From Sphingobium sp. Leaf26 (GTDB lineage: Bacteria; Pseudomonadota; Alphaproteobacteria; Sphingomonadales; Sphingomonadaceae): a stretch of DNA of 64,000 bases. The stretch covers positions 516,185-580,184 of the forward strand of contig NZ_LMKV01000012.1 of the NCBI RefSeq assembly GCF_001421665.1, read 5' to 3'. Shown here piece after piece: positions 8,249 through 16,298 of this stretch. Each line of letters begins with the position of its first letter. Position 1 is the stretch's first letter. The position numbers and the translations under genes were made by a program. The notes below the pieces were generated by a model. The model was not told the DNA's origin and did no database searches. It saw only the letters and a program-made list of their open reading frames with translations.

Positions 8249-9727
8249 ATGGACTGGAAGTGGAAGCTGGGCGCTGCGGGCGCGGTGCTGGCGATGGCGG
8301 CGAGTGCGCCTGTGGTGATCGGGCAGCAGCGGGCGATTCGCACGGTGTCGAACATCAGCGCGCAGGACAAGGCAAGCGGCGCCAAGCAGCATCCTGAACT
8401 GCTGAAGGAGTTTGGCGGCGCCTATGCGGGACCGCAGGCCAAATATGTCGAGGGTGTGGGGCGGCGCATCGCGGTGCAATCCGGCCTGTCCAATGCGCAG
8501 GGCGACTTTACCGTCACGCTGCTCAATTCACCGGTGAACAATGCCTTCGCCATTCCCGGCGGCTATGTCTATGTCACGCGCCAGTTGATGGCGCTGATGA
8601 ATGACGAAGCGGAACTGGCCGGCGTGCTGGGCCATGAGGTGGGCCATGTCGCGGCTCTGCATGGCCAGCGGCGACAGAAGGCGGCGCAGCGCAATGCGGT
8701 CGGTGGTGCATTGCTGGGCGCGCTGGCGGGCGCGTTGCTGGGCGATTCGGGCTTTTCGGGGCTGATTCAGAAGGGGATCGGCACCGGCAGCCAGTTGCTG
8801 ACGCTCAAATTTTCGCGCACGCAGGAATATGAGGCCGACGACCTTGGCATCCGCTATCTGGCGAGCGGTGGTTATGATCCGCGCGCGCTGTCCGACATGC
8901 TGGCATCGCTGGCCGCGCAGGGCGATCTGGACGCACGGGTGACGGGTAACGCCCGGTCGACGCCGGAATGGGCGAGCACCCATCCCGATCCGGGCGCGCG
9001 CGTGCAACGGGCAGCAAGGGCGGCCGAAGCGACGCGGGTGAGCAGCAAGGTGCGCAATCGCGACGCCTTCCTCAATGCGGTGGACGGCGTACTCTATGGT
9101 GACGATCCCAAGCAGGGTGTGATCGAGGGCAATCGCTTCCGTCACCCCGACCTGCGCCTGAGCTTTGCCGTGCCGAGCGGGTTCGGCATGGAAAATGGCG
9201 CGGATGCGGTGTCGATCACCGGATCGGGCGGGCAGGCGCAATTCAGCGCCGCACCCTATTCCGGCAATCTGGATGCCTATATCAACAGCGTCTTCGCCAA
9301 GCTGGGTGGCGGCGATGGCGGCGTGCCGGCGGGTGAGGTCAACCGTACGACGATCAACGGCCTGCCCGCCGCCTATCGCACGGTGCGGGCTTCCACCCAG
9401 TCGAGCCAGGTGGACGCGACCGTCTTCGCCTATGATTTCGGGGGCGGAAAGGCCTATCATTTCCTGGTGCTGACGCCGGCGGGGCAAGGGCTTGGCGCCT
9501 TCAGTGCGATGGTCCAGTCGATGCAGCGGTTGAGCGTGCAGGAGGCGGCGGCGATCAAGCCCCGCCGGGTCGATGTGCTGACGGTGAAGACCGGCGATAC
9601 GGTGCAGTCGCTGGCCAAGCGCATGGCCTATAGCGATTATCAACTGGACCGGTTCCTGACCATCAATGCGCTGAGCGCGAACAGCGTGTTGCGGGCGGGC
9701 CAGCGGGTGAAGATCGTGACATGGTGA
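8249..9727 (+). CDS. Periplasmic M48-family zinc metalloprotease with C-terminal LysM-like domain
   Basis: This 492-aa protein has a signal peptide (first ~26 residues) and an M48 peptidase domain. The zinc site is His129-Glu130-x-x-His133 in LGHEVGHVAALHG, with the third ligand Glu195 in QEYEADDLG. The middle part (about 300-440) resembles the non-peptidase extension of Loi/BepA-like proteases. The C-terminus (VLTVKTGDTVQSLAKRM to VLRAGQRVKIV) is LysM-like and suggests peptidoglycan attachment. Relatives such as BepA degrade or assist stalled outer-membrane proteins, so a quality-control role in the periplasm is inferred. The ATG follows a good purine-rich GGTGGAGAG. Confidence 0.88.
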   Translation: MDWKWKLGAAGAVLAMAASAPVVIGQQRAIRTVSNISAQDKASGAKQHPELLKEFGGAYAGPQAKYVEGVGRRIAVQSGLSNAQGDFTVTLLNSPVNNAFAIPGGYVYVTRQLMALMNDEAELAGVLGHEVGHVAALHGQRRQKAAQRNAVGGALLGALAGALLGDSGFSGLIQKGIGTGSQLLTLKFSRTQEYEADDLGIRYLASGGYDPRALSDMLASLAAQGDLDARVTGNARSTPEWASTHPDPGARVQRAARAAEATRVSSKVRNRDAFLNAVDGVLYGDDPKQGVIEGNRFRHPDLRLSFAVPSGFGMENGADAVSITGSGGQAQFSAAPYSGNLDAYINSVFAKLGGGDGGVPAGEVNRTTINGLPAAYRTVRASTQSSQVDATVFAYDFGGGKAYHFLVLTPAGQGLGAFSAMVQSMQRLSVQEAAAIKPRRVDVLTVKTGDTVQSLAKRMAYSDYQLDRFLTINALSANSVLRAGQRVKIVTW

Positions 9728-9732
9728 TCGCT

Positions 9733-9834
9733 TAGAGCAGGTTCCGATCCGATTGCATCGGACCGATTGCTCCAAGTTTTTAATTTGCCGCGTTTTCCGA
9801 GTCAGCAGGTGATTCCACCTGCTTGGAAAACGCT
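9733..9834. repeat. Dispersed intergenic repeat, family C, copy 1
   Basis: It begins AGAGCAGGTTCCGATCCG and ends CTTGGAAAACGCT, with internal palindromes (CCGATCCGATTGCATCGG; CAGCAGGTGATTCCACCTGC). It shares its order of blocks with 23268-23372 and, more loosely, with 13197-13290. Confidence 0.8.
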
Positions 9835-9844
9835 TTTAACGAAA

Positions 9845-9876
9845 GGAGGCGGCGGAATTGCTTCCGCCGCCTCCTA
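9845..9876 (-). terminator. Rho-independent terminator of the first Flp pilin gene
   Basis: The 13-bp stem GGAGGCGGCGGAA / TTCCGCCGCCTCC with a 4-nt loop lies 20 nt past the pilin stop on the minus strand, followed there by CTTTCGTT. The U tract is short but the stem is very stable. Confidence 0.7.
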
Positions 9877-9895
9877 ATTCGACAAACGTCTGGGC

Positions 9896-10057
9896 TTACT
9901 TGAGGTTGCCCGAGACGTTGTTGAAGGTCGAACCCAGCTTGGTGCCCAGGCTGGTCATCGCGCCGATGGCGGCGACGGCGATCAGAGCGGCGATCAGGCC
10001 GTATTCGATCGCGGTTGCACCCTTTTCGTTCTTCAGCATCTTACGGATGAACTGCAT
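9896..10057 (-). CDS. Flp/Fap-type pilin component
   Basis: A 53-aa type IVb (Flp) prepilin, too short for many gene finders. It starts MQFIRKMLKNEKGATAIEYG. The short basic leader, the Gly before the mature Ala, the conserved Glu at mature position 5 (ATAIEYGLI) and the ~20-residue hydrophobic helix are the hallmarks of Flp_Fap. TadV/CpaA-type peptidase would cleave after the Gly, and Tad machinery would assemble it into adhesive pili. AAGGAGACG lies 4 nt before the ATG. No other tad/cpa gene is in the window, so the assembly genes must lie elsewhere. Confidence 0.9.
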   Translation of the reverse strand: MQFIRKMLKNEKGATAIEYGLIAALIAVAAIGAMTSLGTKLGSTFNNVSGNLK

Positions 10058-10171
10058 GTGACGTCTCCTTGGAATGGATTACTACGTTTAACTACCCGGC
10101 CGCCCCGCATGGATAATTCGTGGTCAGCAAGGATCGAATTAGAGAAGTCCGGTTGAAAAACTCTTAATGCG

Positions 10172-10184
10172 GACAGTGTCTGTC
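10172..10184. promoter_or_regulatory. Short inverted repeat between the two pilin genes (possible operator)
   Basis: GACAG-TGT-CTGTC is a perfect 5-bp inverted repeat upstream of the 53-aa pilin gene. TTGACAG overlaps it on the minus strand and could serve as a -35 element. No matching regulator is identified. Confidence 0.3.
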
Positions 10185-10196
10185 AAATATTGATGG

Positions 10197-10382
10197 TTAA
10201 TGCTTGGTAACTTCGGTTGCGACGTTGTTCCACATGCCGGTGGTCTTGTTCGCGACGTTATTGAGCGCGGCAATCATGGCGAGTACGACCATCGCGATAA
10301 TCAGCGCATATTCGACGGCCGTCGCTCCGCGTTCGCATCGCGAGAGCTTCCATCGGGCGATGATTTCGACAAGCGCGCGCAT
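10197..10382 (-). CDS. Second Flp/Fap-type pilin-like protein
   Basis: A 61-aa prepilin with a longer basic leader (MRALVEIIARWKLSRCERG) followed by the Flp signature ATAVEYALIIAMVVLAMIAAL, including the conserved Glu of the mature N-terminus. The C-terminal part (WNNVATEVTKH) differs from the 53-aa pilin downstream on the same strand, so the two are diverged paralogs rather than a recent duplicate. The leader cysteine is unusual. It may be a minor pilin or a secreted Tad-like pseudopilin. GGGGATCAT precedes the ATG. Confidence 0.85.
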   Translation of the reverse strand: MRALVEIIARWKLSRCERGATAVEYALIIAMVVLAMIAALNNVANKTTGMWNNVATEVTKH

Positions 10383-10464
10383 ATGATCCCCGTTTCGCTA
10401 CAGACAGTCCCCGATCAACGTGTAAAGGAAGCACGGTTAACAAAGCCCTCCCGACTGGACCGAT

Positions 10465-10872
10465 ATGCCCCCTTTTTCTCCCTTGCTGGTGGTAGCCGTA
10501 GCGTTGGTGGACGCCGATGGGCGCGTGCTGCTGCAACAGCGGCCACCGGGGAAGGCGATGGCCGACCTGTGGGAATTTCCCGGCGGCAAGGTGGAGCCGG
10601 GCGAAACGCCTGAAGCGGCGCTGGTTCGCGAACTGGAAGAGGAACTGGGGATCGAGACGCATGCCAGTTGCCTGGCGCCTGCGACCTTTGCCAGCGAGCC
10701 GCTGGGCGACCGGCATCTGTTGCTGCTGCTCTATGTCTGTCGCAAGTGGAAGGGCATGCCCGAGGCGCGCCATGCGACCGCTCTCAAATGGTTCAAGCCG
10801 GCGCAGATGTATGCGCTGGACATGCCGCCGGCGGACCTGCCGCTGATCGGGCTGATCGAGGCGCTGCTGTAA
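10465..10872 (+). CDS. mutT: (Deoxy)nucleoside triphosphate pyrophosphohydrolase, MutT family
   Basis: A 135-aa Nudix hydrolase. The full Nudix box is present as GGKVEPGETPEAALVRE followed by LEEELGI (residues about 38-60), with the catalytic REL-EE glutamates. MutT removes 8-oxo-dGTP from the nucleotide pool and so prevents A:T to C:G transversions. The N-terminal strand LLVVAVALVDADGRVLLQQR and the C-terminal EALKWF-like strand (TALKWFKP) fit MutT closely. It is a single gene divergent from the second pilin gene. Exact substrate preference cannot be proved from sequence. Confidence 0.88.
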   Translation: MPPFSPLLVVAVALVDADGRVLLQQRPPGKAMADLWEFPGGKVEPGETPEAALVRELEEELGIETHASCLAPATFASEPLGDRHLLLLLYVCRKWKGMPEARHATALKWFKPAQMYALDMPPADLPLIGLIEALL

Positions 10873-10877
10873 AAGCA

Positions 10878-10912
10878 AAGGGGCGCCCGGATGGAGTGCC
10901 CCCTTATTTGGA
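10878..10912 (+). terminator. Possible terminator of mutT
   Basis: GGGGCGC and GTGCCCC can pair around CCGGATGGA and are followed by the weak T-rich CTTATTTGG. Confidence 0.4.
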
Positions 10913-10922
10913 TCAAGATTGG

Positions 10923-10990
10923 CGTTCCCCGGGGCAGGGCGGGGTTCAGTTCAAAGCGTGGAACTGGACCCCGGCCTGCGCCGGGGAACG
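10923..10990. repeat. Intergenic palindrome pair, family A
   Basis: A degenerate unit (GTTCCCCGGGGCAGGGC) is followed by a good unit (CTGGACCCCGGCC with GCCGGGGAAC), separated by about 20 nt. It lies between convergent mutT and bfr. Confidence 0.75.
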
Positions 10991-11040
10991 TGATCAATAA
11001 GTCGGTCTGATCGCGCGCGCCGGACCGAACAGGTCAGGAA

Positions 11041-11520
11041 TCAGTCTTCCTTGGCCTTGCTCTGCAACTGGACATAATTCTGGATGCCCATGCGTTCGAT
11101 CATTTCGAACTGGGTTTCCAGCGTGTCGACATGCTCTTCCTCGCTTTCGAGGATATATTGGAACAGGTCGCGGCTGACGAAATCCTTGATCGATTCGCAA
11201 TAGGCGATGGCTTCGCGCAGGACCGGCAGCGCCTCATATTCCAGTTCAAGGTCGGCCTTGAGGATTTCCTCGACCGTTTCGCCGATCTTCAGGCGACCGA
11301 GCAACTGGAAATTGGGCAGGCCGTCGAGGAAGAGGATGCGTTCCGCCACCTTGTCGGCATGCTTCATCTCATCGATGGACTCTTCATATTCGAACTTGGC
11401 CAGCTTCTCGATGCCCCAATGTTTGAGGACGCGATAGTGCAGGAAATATTGGTTGATCGCGGTCAGCTCGTTCTTGAGCACCTCGTTCAGATATTCGATG
11501 ACTTTCAGATCGCCTTTCAT
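11041..11520 (-). CDS. bfr: Bacterioferritin
   Basis: A 159-aa ferritin-fold protein that forms the 24-mer iron-storage shell and oxidises Fe(II). The ferroxidase ligands are visible: Glu18 ([11 protein letters not shown]), Glu51 and His54 (IDEMKHADK), Glu94, then Glu127/His130 in [11 protein letters not shown]. Met52, the axial haem ligand at the dimer interface, is conserved, as is Tyr25. It lies 150 nt downstream of bfd on the same strand, so storage and release of iron are linked. The first ATG follows AAAGCGCC; the ribosome site is modest. Confidence 0.95.
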   Translation of the reverse strand: MKGDLKVIEYLNEVLKNELTAINQYFLHYRVLKHWGIEKLAKFEYEESIDEMKHADKVAERILFLDGLPNFQLLGRLKIGETVEEILKADLELEYEALPVLREAIAYCESIKDFVSRDLFQYILESEEEHVDTLETQFEMIERMGIQNYVQLQSKAKED

Positions 11521-11669
11521 GGCGCTTTACTCCGGCAATGGGGGTTGCCGGCCCGTATATCGTTTCGGACAGGAACTGTTAAGTCAAAAACCCTTGGAAA
11601 TCAGGGCTTTTTTCATGCGCTATTGCGTCAAGGTCGCGATTGACCATTGAGGTTGATTCGCAATGCTAT

Positions 11670-11840
11670 TCAGGCCGAGGCGCGTTCCGCCGCGATGATG
11701 GTGCGGGCGAAGGGGACGCACTGGCCGCATTTGGGGCGACGACCAAATCGGGCATAAGCGCTGCAAGGGGTATCGGCCCCGTTTCGCGCGGCTTCCCGTA
11801 CATCCTTTTCCCGAATGGCATTACAAACGCAGACGACCAT
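11670..11840 (-). CDS. bfd: Bacterioferritin-associated ferredoxin ((2Fe-2S)-binding)
   Basis: This 56-aa protein begins MVVCVCNAIREKDVREAAR and ends in CGQCVPFAR. Cys4, Cys6, Cys38 and Cys41 form the [2Fe-2S] site of the BFD fold. Bfd docks on bacterioferritin and reduces the haem to release stored iron; the bfr gene lies immediately downstream. AGGAG stands 9 nt before the ATG. The frame stays open far upstream into the DUF418 gene, but the homology starts exactly at this ATG. The promoter region contains a possible iron-responsive site. Confidence 0.92.
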   Translation of the reverse strand: MVVCVCNAIREKDVREAARNGADTPCSAYARFGRRPKCGQCVPFARTIIAAERASA

Positions 11841-11864
11841 CGACCACACTCTCCTGACGAATCC

Positions 11865-11896
11865 GAGATAGCGTGTATGATAATGGGTCGCAATAG
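11865..11896 (-). promoter_or_regulatory. Predicted bfd promoter with possible Fur-like site
   Basis: On the minus strand TTGCGA (11888-11893) and TATCTC (11865-11870) are separated by 17 nt, 25-30 nt before the bfd start. The spacer and -35 carry ATTGCGACCCATTATCAT, which resembles alphaproteobacterial Fur sites. The promoter is plausible; the operator is a guess from pattern only. Confidence 0.4.
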
Positions 11897-11899
11897 TAT

Positions 11900-13141
11900 T
11901 CAGTCGCTTTTGCGAATCTTTTGCGATCGACCGTTGATGAGGCTGCGCCATAGCCATTCGGCCGGACCCAGCGCGAACCGATTCGCATAGGGACGCGACC
12001 AGGCCAGCATCGCGACCCAGCCGGCGAGAACGAAGAGCGGCAGGGCGGCGGGCGGTACACTGGCGAAGAGGCCGAGGCCCCAGCCGTAAAAGAGTGCGGT
12101 CATGACGAGGCTGGTGGCGAGATAGTTGCTGAGCGTGAGGCGGCCGGCGGCAGCGAGGCGGCCGACCAGTGGATGGCCAGGATGGCGGGCGGCAAGCCAG
12201 AGGATGAGCGCGGCCCAGCCAACGGTCAGCGGGATGCGGAAGGGCAAGGACCAGGCGAGGGCGACGCCATAGGCGGGGAGCGGCGCGAAGCCGCTGAGCG
12301 CTACCCAGAGCGCCAGCGCGGCCATGGGCGGTACGCCGATCAGGAAGCAATGGCGCGCAGTGCGGCGATATTGCTCCATGTCCCAGTTGCCGGTGAGGAA
12401 GCCGCCCTTCAGCATCGCCATGCCGAGCAGCATGAAGCCGAGCGTTTCAAAGGCGGTGAAAAGGAAGCCCCAGAGCCAGTCGCCCGGCAGGCCGATCAGC
12501 TTGTGCTGGAGGATGGTGGCGAAACTGCCGCGATAGGTGAGGATTTCCGCTTGCGTCGAGGGGCTGACGGGATCGGACAGGGCGGCCATGAAGGTGGCGT
12601 AGCCGTCCCGCATCGCGCCGGTGGCGTCTGGCGCGGCGGCGGCATGACCCCAGAGATAGAGGCTGGCGATGAAGGTGGCGCACAGCAGGAACTGGAGGAA
12701 GAAGAAGAGCAGGGCGCGCTTGACCAGGGCGAAGGGTTCGAGGTTGACGAACAGCAGCGCGAACAGGCTGACGAGCGCATAGACGCGCAGGATATCGCCC
12801 CACCAGAGCAGGAAGAAATGCGCGCAGCCCAGCACGAACAGCCAGCCGGCGCGGATCATCTGCGCCCGGCGGCCGTCGCGTCCGGCCATTTCTTCCCGGT
12901 CGATCAGCAACAGCATCGACGCGCCGAACAGCAGGGCGAAGAGGCCGCGCATCTTGCCGTCGATGAAGATGAGGCTGACTGCCCAGGCGACGATGTCGGC
13001 AAGCGAGGGCGTGCCCGCCACCGCCGGGTTGAAATAGGCGTTTTGCGGCAGGGCGAAGGCGGTGATGTTCATCCACAATATGCCCAGCACGGCGCAACCG
13101 CGCAGCACGTCCATGGCGGGAATACGGGGGGAGGCGGTCAT
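11900..13141 (-). CDS. DUF418 family integral membrane protein
   Basis: A 413-aa polytopic membrane protein with about 10 hydrophobic segments. It begins with the N-terminal signature IPAMDVLRGCAVLGILWMN and carries DGKMRGLFALLFGAS. The C-terminal half (from ~240) is the DUF418 region, ending in a conserved stretch of the type GRLTLSNYLATSLV and WSRPYANRFALGPAEWLWRSL. The family is related to YeiB and to acyltransferase-3-like membrane proteins, with no established activity. The ATG at 13141 is used; an upstream in-frame TTG at 13171 is less likely. bfd follows 59 nt after its stop on the same strand, but bfd seems to have its own promoter. Confidence 0.85.
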   Translation of the reverse strand: MTASPRIPAMDVLRGCAVLGILWMNITAFALPQNAYFNPAVAGTPSLADIVAWAVSLIFIDGKMRGLFALLFGASMLLLIDREEMAGRDGRRAQMIRAGWLFVLGCAHFFLLWWGDILRVYALVSLFALLFVNLEPFALVKRALLFFFLQFLLCATFIASLYLWGHAAAAPDATGAMRDGYATFMAALSDPVSPSTQAEILTYRGSFATILQHKLIGLPGDWLWGFLFTAFETLGFMLLGMAMLKGGFLTGNWDMEQYRRTARHCFLIGVPPMAALALWVALSGFAPLPAYGVALAWSLPFRIPLTVGWAALILWLAARHPGHPLVGRLAAAGRLTLSNYLATSLVMTALFYGWGLGLFASVPPAALPLFVLAGWVAMLAWSRPYANRFALGPAEWLWRSLINGRSQKIRKSD

Positions 13142-13196
13142 GAGGCGGATGGTCCTGCTGATACTGGCCAAAAGGGCAAGGCTCTGCCAATGCGCC

Positions 13197-13290
13197 TAGA
13201 GCCTTTCCACAATCGGTGGAAAGACTCTTGTTTCCTGCGGCCGCATTTTCCAAGGCGTTAACCGTGACCGGTCAACTGAAAATGCTTCAT
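13197..13290. repeat. Dispersed intergenic repeat, family C, diverged copy
   Basis: It shares the general design of family C: a TAGAGC start, an internal palindrome (CCTTTCCACAATCGGTGGAAAG) and a GCATTTTCCAAGGCG block. The end, GAAAATGCTTCAT, sits 3 nt before the methyltransferase start. It spans the gap between the divergent DUF418 and BioC-like genes. Confidence 0.55.
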
Positions 13291-13292
13291 CC

Positions 13293-14072
13293 ATGAACGA
13301 GGCCCGCAAGCAACGGATAAGCGACGCATTCGGCGCGGCGGCGGCGCATTATGACGCCTATGCAGGGCCGCAGCGGCTGGCCGCTACATTGGTGGCGGAC
13401 CTGGCGCAGCGGCAGCGGCCGGACGGGGTGACGCGGATCCTGGAGATTGGCTGTGGCACCGGCTTCTTGACGCGGGACATCCAGGCGCGCTGGCCGGGGG
13501 CGGAATTGACCGCGACCGATATTTCGCCCGGCATGCTGGAGCAGGCGGCGGCGAATGGCAGGGTGGCGGGCCGGTTCATGACCATGGACGGGGAAGCTCC
13601 GCTGTTCGATGGGCCATGGTTCGACCTGATCCTGTCCAGTCTGGCGTTCCAGTGGTTCGATGATCTGGAAGGCGGCATTGCGCGGCTGGCGCGGCTGTTG
13701 CGGCCGGGGGGGAGCCTGATCTTTTCGACCATGGGACAGGGCAGCTTTGCGCGCTGGCGCGCCGCCCATACGGCGTGCGGACTGGTGGCGGGGGTGCCGG
13801 ACTATCCTTCACTCGATGCGCTGCGGGGCATGGTGGGGAGCCATGCGGACGGGTTTGCCTTTGATGAGGATTATGCGCTGGCCTGCGGCGGGGCGCGCGG
13901 GCTGATCGCGCATTTGAAGGGCATTGGTGCGGTGGTGCCAAGCGAAGGGCACAGGCCGCTGACGCCGGCCGACCTGCGCCGGGTGATGGCCGCGTTCGAG
14001 GCGGACGGCGGCGATGATGGCTATCAGATTTTGTTCGGCCGGGTGACGCGGCCGCTGTCGGGGACGGCCTGA
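13293..14072 (+). CDS. bioC: BioC-like malonyl-ACP O-methyltransferase (class I SAM methyltransferase)
   Basis: A 259-aa SAM-dependent methyltransferase. It starts KQRISDAFGAAAAHYDAYA, a typical BioC N-terminus, followed by SAM motif I LEIGCGTGFLT (residues about 50-60), motif II ATDISPGML, and FDLILSSLAFQWFDDLE, which is characteristic of BioC. BioC methylates malonyl-ACP so that the pimelate chain for biotin can be built by fatty-acid synthase. No other bio gene is next to it here, so a different small-acid methyltransferase cannot be ruled out. The start abuts the family C repeat. Confidence 0.75.
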   Translation: MNEARKQRISDAFGAAAAHYDAYAGPQRLAATLVADLAQRQRPDGVTRILEIGCGTGFLTRDIQARWPGAELTATDISPGMLEQAAANGRVAGRFMTMDGEAPLFDGPWFDLILSSLAFQWFDDLEGGIARLARLLRPGGSLIFSTMGQGSFARWRAAHTACGLVAGVPDYPSLDALRGMVGSHADGFAFDEDYALACGGARGLIAHLKGIGAVVPSEGHRPLTPADLRRVMAAFEADGGDDGYQILFGRVTRPLSGTA

Positions 14073-14107
14073 GGAAAGATTAACTTTTTGCGGGTTAGGG
14101 TCGCGCC

Positions 14108-15580
14108 ATGGAGATGGCAGGCGCCCTTGATCGCGCTTCAGCGCAGGCGAAAGTCCCGGCTATGCGCGTTGTCGCCTGGCCGCTGGCGTTCCTGTTGCTG
14201 CACGCCCTGCTGATCGGCCTTGCCGGTGACGAGGCCGAATCCGTCTCTCTCCACATGCTGATCGCGGCGCCGATGATGGCGGGGCTGGCATGCCTGTGGC
14301 GCGGATGGCGGGACGGCTGGGAAGGATGGGCGGCGCTGGCGATCGCCATGCCGCTCTGGGCCGGGGGCATGGCCGCGAGCATGGTCAGCATCGTCTGGCT
14401 GAGCGCGCAGGGCGAGGGCGGGGCCAGCATATTGCTCTATGTCCTCTACGGCGTGCCGCTGATCTTTGCGCTGGCCAGTCCGGCGGACGAGCCATGGCCG
14501 GTCCGGCTGGTCGATGGCGTGCTGGCGGCGGCGCTGGGCTATTTCTTCTTTCGCTACGTCTTCACCCAATCGACCCTGTCGGGCACCGGGGACGGGAATA
14601 TCGCGGCGATCCGGCTGCTGTTCGATCTGGAAAACGCCTATATCGCCGCCTTCGCGCTGATCCGCCTGCTGGCCTGTCAGGATGCGCGTTTCCGGGGTTT
14701 TTTACGGACGCTGTGTCTTTATGCGGCGGCTTATCTGCTCGTGGCTTTCTACATCAATCATTTCGAATGGCAGACGGCGTTCGGTTCCTGGCCCGACCTG
14801 ATGATCGACCTGCCCTTCCTGATGCTGGCGGTCCTGGCGATCATCGGGGGCGAGGGACAGGCGATGATGCGGACCGGGCGGCGTTTCGCCCATGTCGTGC
14901 GGGCGGGCAGTCCGTTGCTGTTGCCCGCGACGTTGCTGACGGTATCGGCGCTGTTGCTGCGGCAGGATGCGGGGCTGGCGGTGGCGGGGTGCATCATGGC
15001 GACGCTGGGCTATGGGCTGCGCAGCATATTGGTACAGTTGCGCAGTTATGACGAGCAGGACCGGCTGGAGCGTCTGTCGCACTTCGATGGGCTGACCGGC
15101 GTGGCGAATCGTCGCCGCTTTGACGAGATGCTGCGCCGCGAACTGGCGCGGATGCGGCGGCAGGGCGGGGCGCTGGCGCTGATCATGGTGGATATCGACC
15201 ATTTCAAGCTGCTGAACGATCATCATGGCCATCTGGTGGGCGATGCGCGGTTGCAGGAGGTGGCGGCGACGCTGGCGGCCTGTGCGCGGCGGGGTGGCGA
15301 TCTGGTGGCGCGCTATGGCGGGGAGGAATTTGCCGTGCTGCTGCCCGGCGCAGACGCTGTGGAAGCCGCCGAGGTGGCGGAACGGATGCGCGCGGCGGTG
15401 GAGGGGCGTGTCCTGGTGTCGCCGGCGCCGGACGGGGTGGTGACGGTCAGTATCGGGCTGGCGCAGGCCGGGGCGGGGGAGGAGGCGCAGGCGCTGGTCG
15501 ACCGGGCGGACCGGGCCTTGTACGATGCCAAGCGTGGCGGGCGTAACCGGGTGGGGGTGGCAGTGATCGCGGGGGCTTAA
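14108..15580 (+). CDS. Membrane diguanylate cyclase (GGDEF domain)
   Basis: A 490-aa protein with about eight N-terminal membrane helices (residues 15-310) and a C-terminal GGDEF domain from about residue 325. The active-site motif is GGEEF at 404-408 (ARYGGEEFAVLLPG). The metal Asp is in IMVDIDHFKLLND, and the inhibitory I-site Arg395-x-x-Asp398 (RGGD) stands five residues before GGEEF. An active enzyme making cyclic-di-GMP with product inhibition is therefore expected. The membrane half may sense an unknown signal. Alternative ATGs at 14114 and 14162 would shorten only the leading segment. No partner EAL or PilZ gene is adjacent. Confidence 0.9.
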   Translation: MEMAGALDRASAQAKVPAMRVVAWPLAFLLLHALLIGLAGDEAESVSLHMLIAAPMMAGLACLWRGWRDGWEGWAALAIAMPLWAGGMAASMVSIVWLSAQGEGGASILLYVLYGVPLIFALASPADEPWPVRLVDGVLAAALGYFFFRYVFTQSTLSGTGDGNIAAIRLLFDLENAYIAAFALIRLLACQDARFRGFLRTLCLYAAAYLLVAFYINHFEWQTAFGSWPDLMIDLPFLMLAVLAIIGGEGQAMMRTGRRFAHVVRAGSPLLLPATLLTVSALLLRQDAGLAVAGCIMATLGYGLRSILVQLRSYDEQDRLERLSHFDGLTGVANRRRFDEMLRRELARMRRQGGALALIMVDIDHFKLLNDHHGHLVGDARLQEVAATLAACARRGGDLVARYGGEEFAVLLPGADAVEAAEVAERMRAAVEGRVLVSPAPDGVVTVSIGLAQAGAGEEAQALVDRADRALYDAKRGGRNRVGVAVIAGA

Positions 15581-15680
15581 CTTCGCACATTTCCCGCAGA
15601 TTGCGACATTTTATTGCGTGGGCCTGATCCTATCGGGAAGTGGGAGAGCCAGTATAGCGTGCCGGACGGGTGTAGGACAG

Positions 15681-15710
15681 AAGCCCTTCGACAGGCTCAG
15701 GGCGAACGCA
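15681..15710. repeat. Dispersed repeat, family B (CTTCGACAGGCTCAG)
   Basis: A single arm, CCCTTCGACAGGCTCAGGGCG, lies in the 190-nt gap between the cyclase and GNAT genes. The same motif occurs as inverted pairs at 44364-44484 and 59580-59663. The rest of this gap shows no gene. Confidence 0.75.
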
Positions 15711-15771
15711 GGTGGAGGCGCATCGGTCGGCTTGTTTGCAAGGCGCTTCCGGGCATGGCATGCGGAGCGCT

Positions 15772-16296
15772 ATGTTGACCATTCGCTCTGCCGTCCCGTC
15801 TGATGCCGCCGTCTTGTCCGTGCTGAAACTGACGGCGTTCCGGCAGACCTTTCTGGATGACTTTGCCGTGCCCTATCCGCCGGCCGACCTCGCTGTGTTC
15901 GAGCAGGACAGTTATGGCGTGGAGCGTGTCGCGGCGGAACTGGCCGACCCGTCTCATGCGACCTGGGTGGCGGAAACGGCGGACGGGCAGATGCTGGCCT
16001 ATGCCCATGTCGGCCCGTGCAAATTGCCGCATCCCGATGCTTCGGCGGATCAGGGCGAGTTGTACCAGCTTTATGCGCTCTATGCCGCGCAGGGGCAGGG
16101 TATCGGGCGGGCGCTGATGGATGTGGCGCTGGACTGGCTGGCGGCGGAAATGCCAGGGCCGGTGTGGCTGGGCGTCTGGTCCGGCAATGAGCGTGCGCAG
16201 GCGGTCTATGCCAAACGCGACTTCGTGAAAGTGGGCGATTATGGCTTTCGCGTCGGCGCGTGGACCGACGAGGAATATATTTACCGCCGGGGATAG
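15772..16296 (+). CDS. GNAT family N-acetyltransferase
   Basis: A 174-aa acetyltransferase that begins MLTIRSAVPSDAAVLSVLK. The acetyl-CoA-binding motif A is visible as LYQLYALYAAQGQGIGRALMD (split here as LYALYAAQGQGIGRALMD), with the Q/R-x-x-G-x-G/A loop. The downstream motif B is WLGVWSGNERAQAVYAKRDF, the conserved Asn and Tyr of substrate release. The acceptor is unknown. In-frame ATGs upstream (15712, 15760) add residues unlike the family and overlap the repeat region. It converges on purL. Confidence 0.87.
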   Translation: MLTIRSAVPSDAAVLSVLKLTAFRQTFLDDFAVPYPPADLAVFEQDSYGVERVAAELADPSHATWVAETADGQMLAYAHVGPCKLPHPDASADQGELYQLYALYAAQGQGIGRALMDVALDWLAAEMPGPVWLGVWSGNERAQAVYAKRDFVKVGDYGFRVGAWTDEEYIYRRG

Positions 16297-16298
16297 GG

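Noticed and set aside
11841..12350. N-terminal extension of bfd by ~170 codons
   Set aside because: The extension is an alternate frame of the DUF418 gene; Bfd homology starts exactly at the ATG at 11840, which has an AGGAG.
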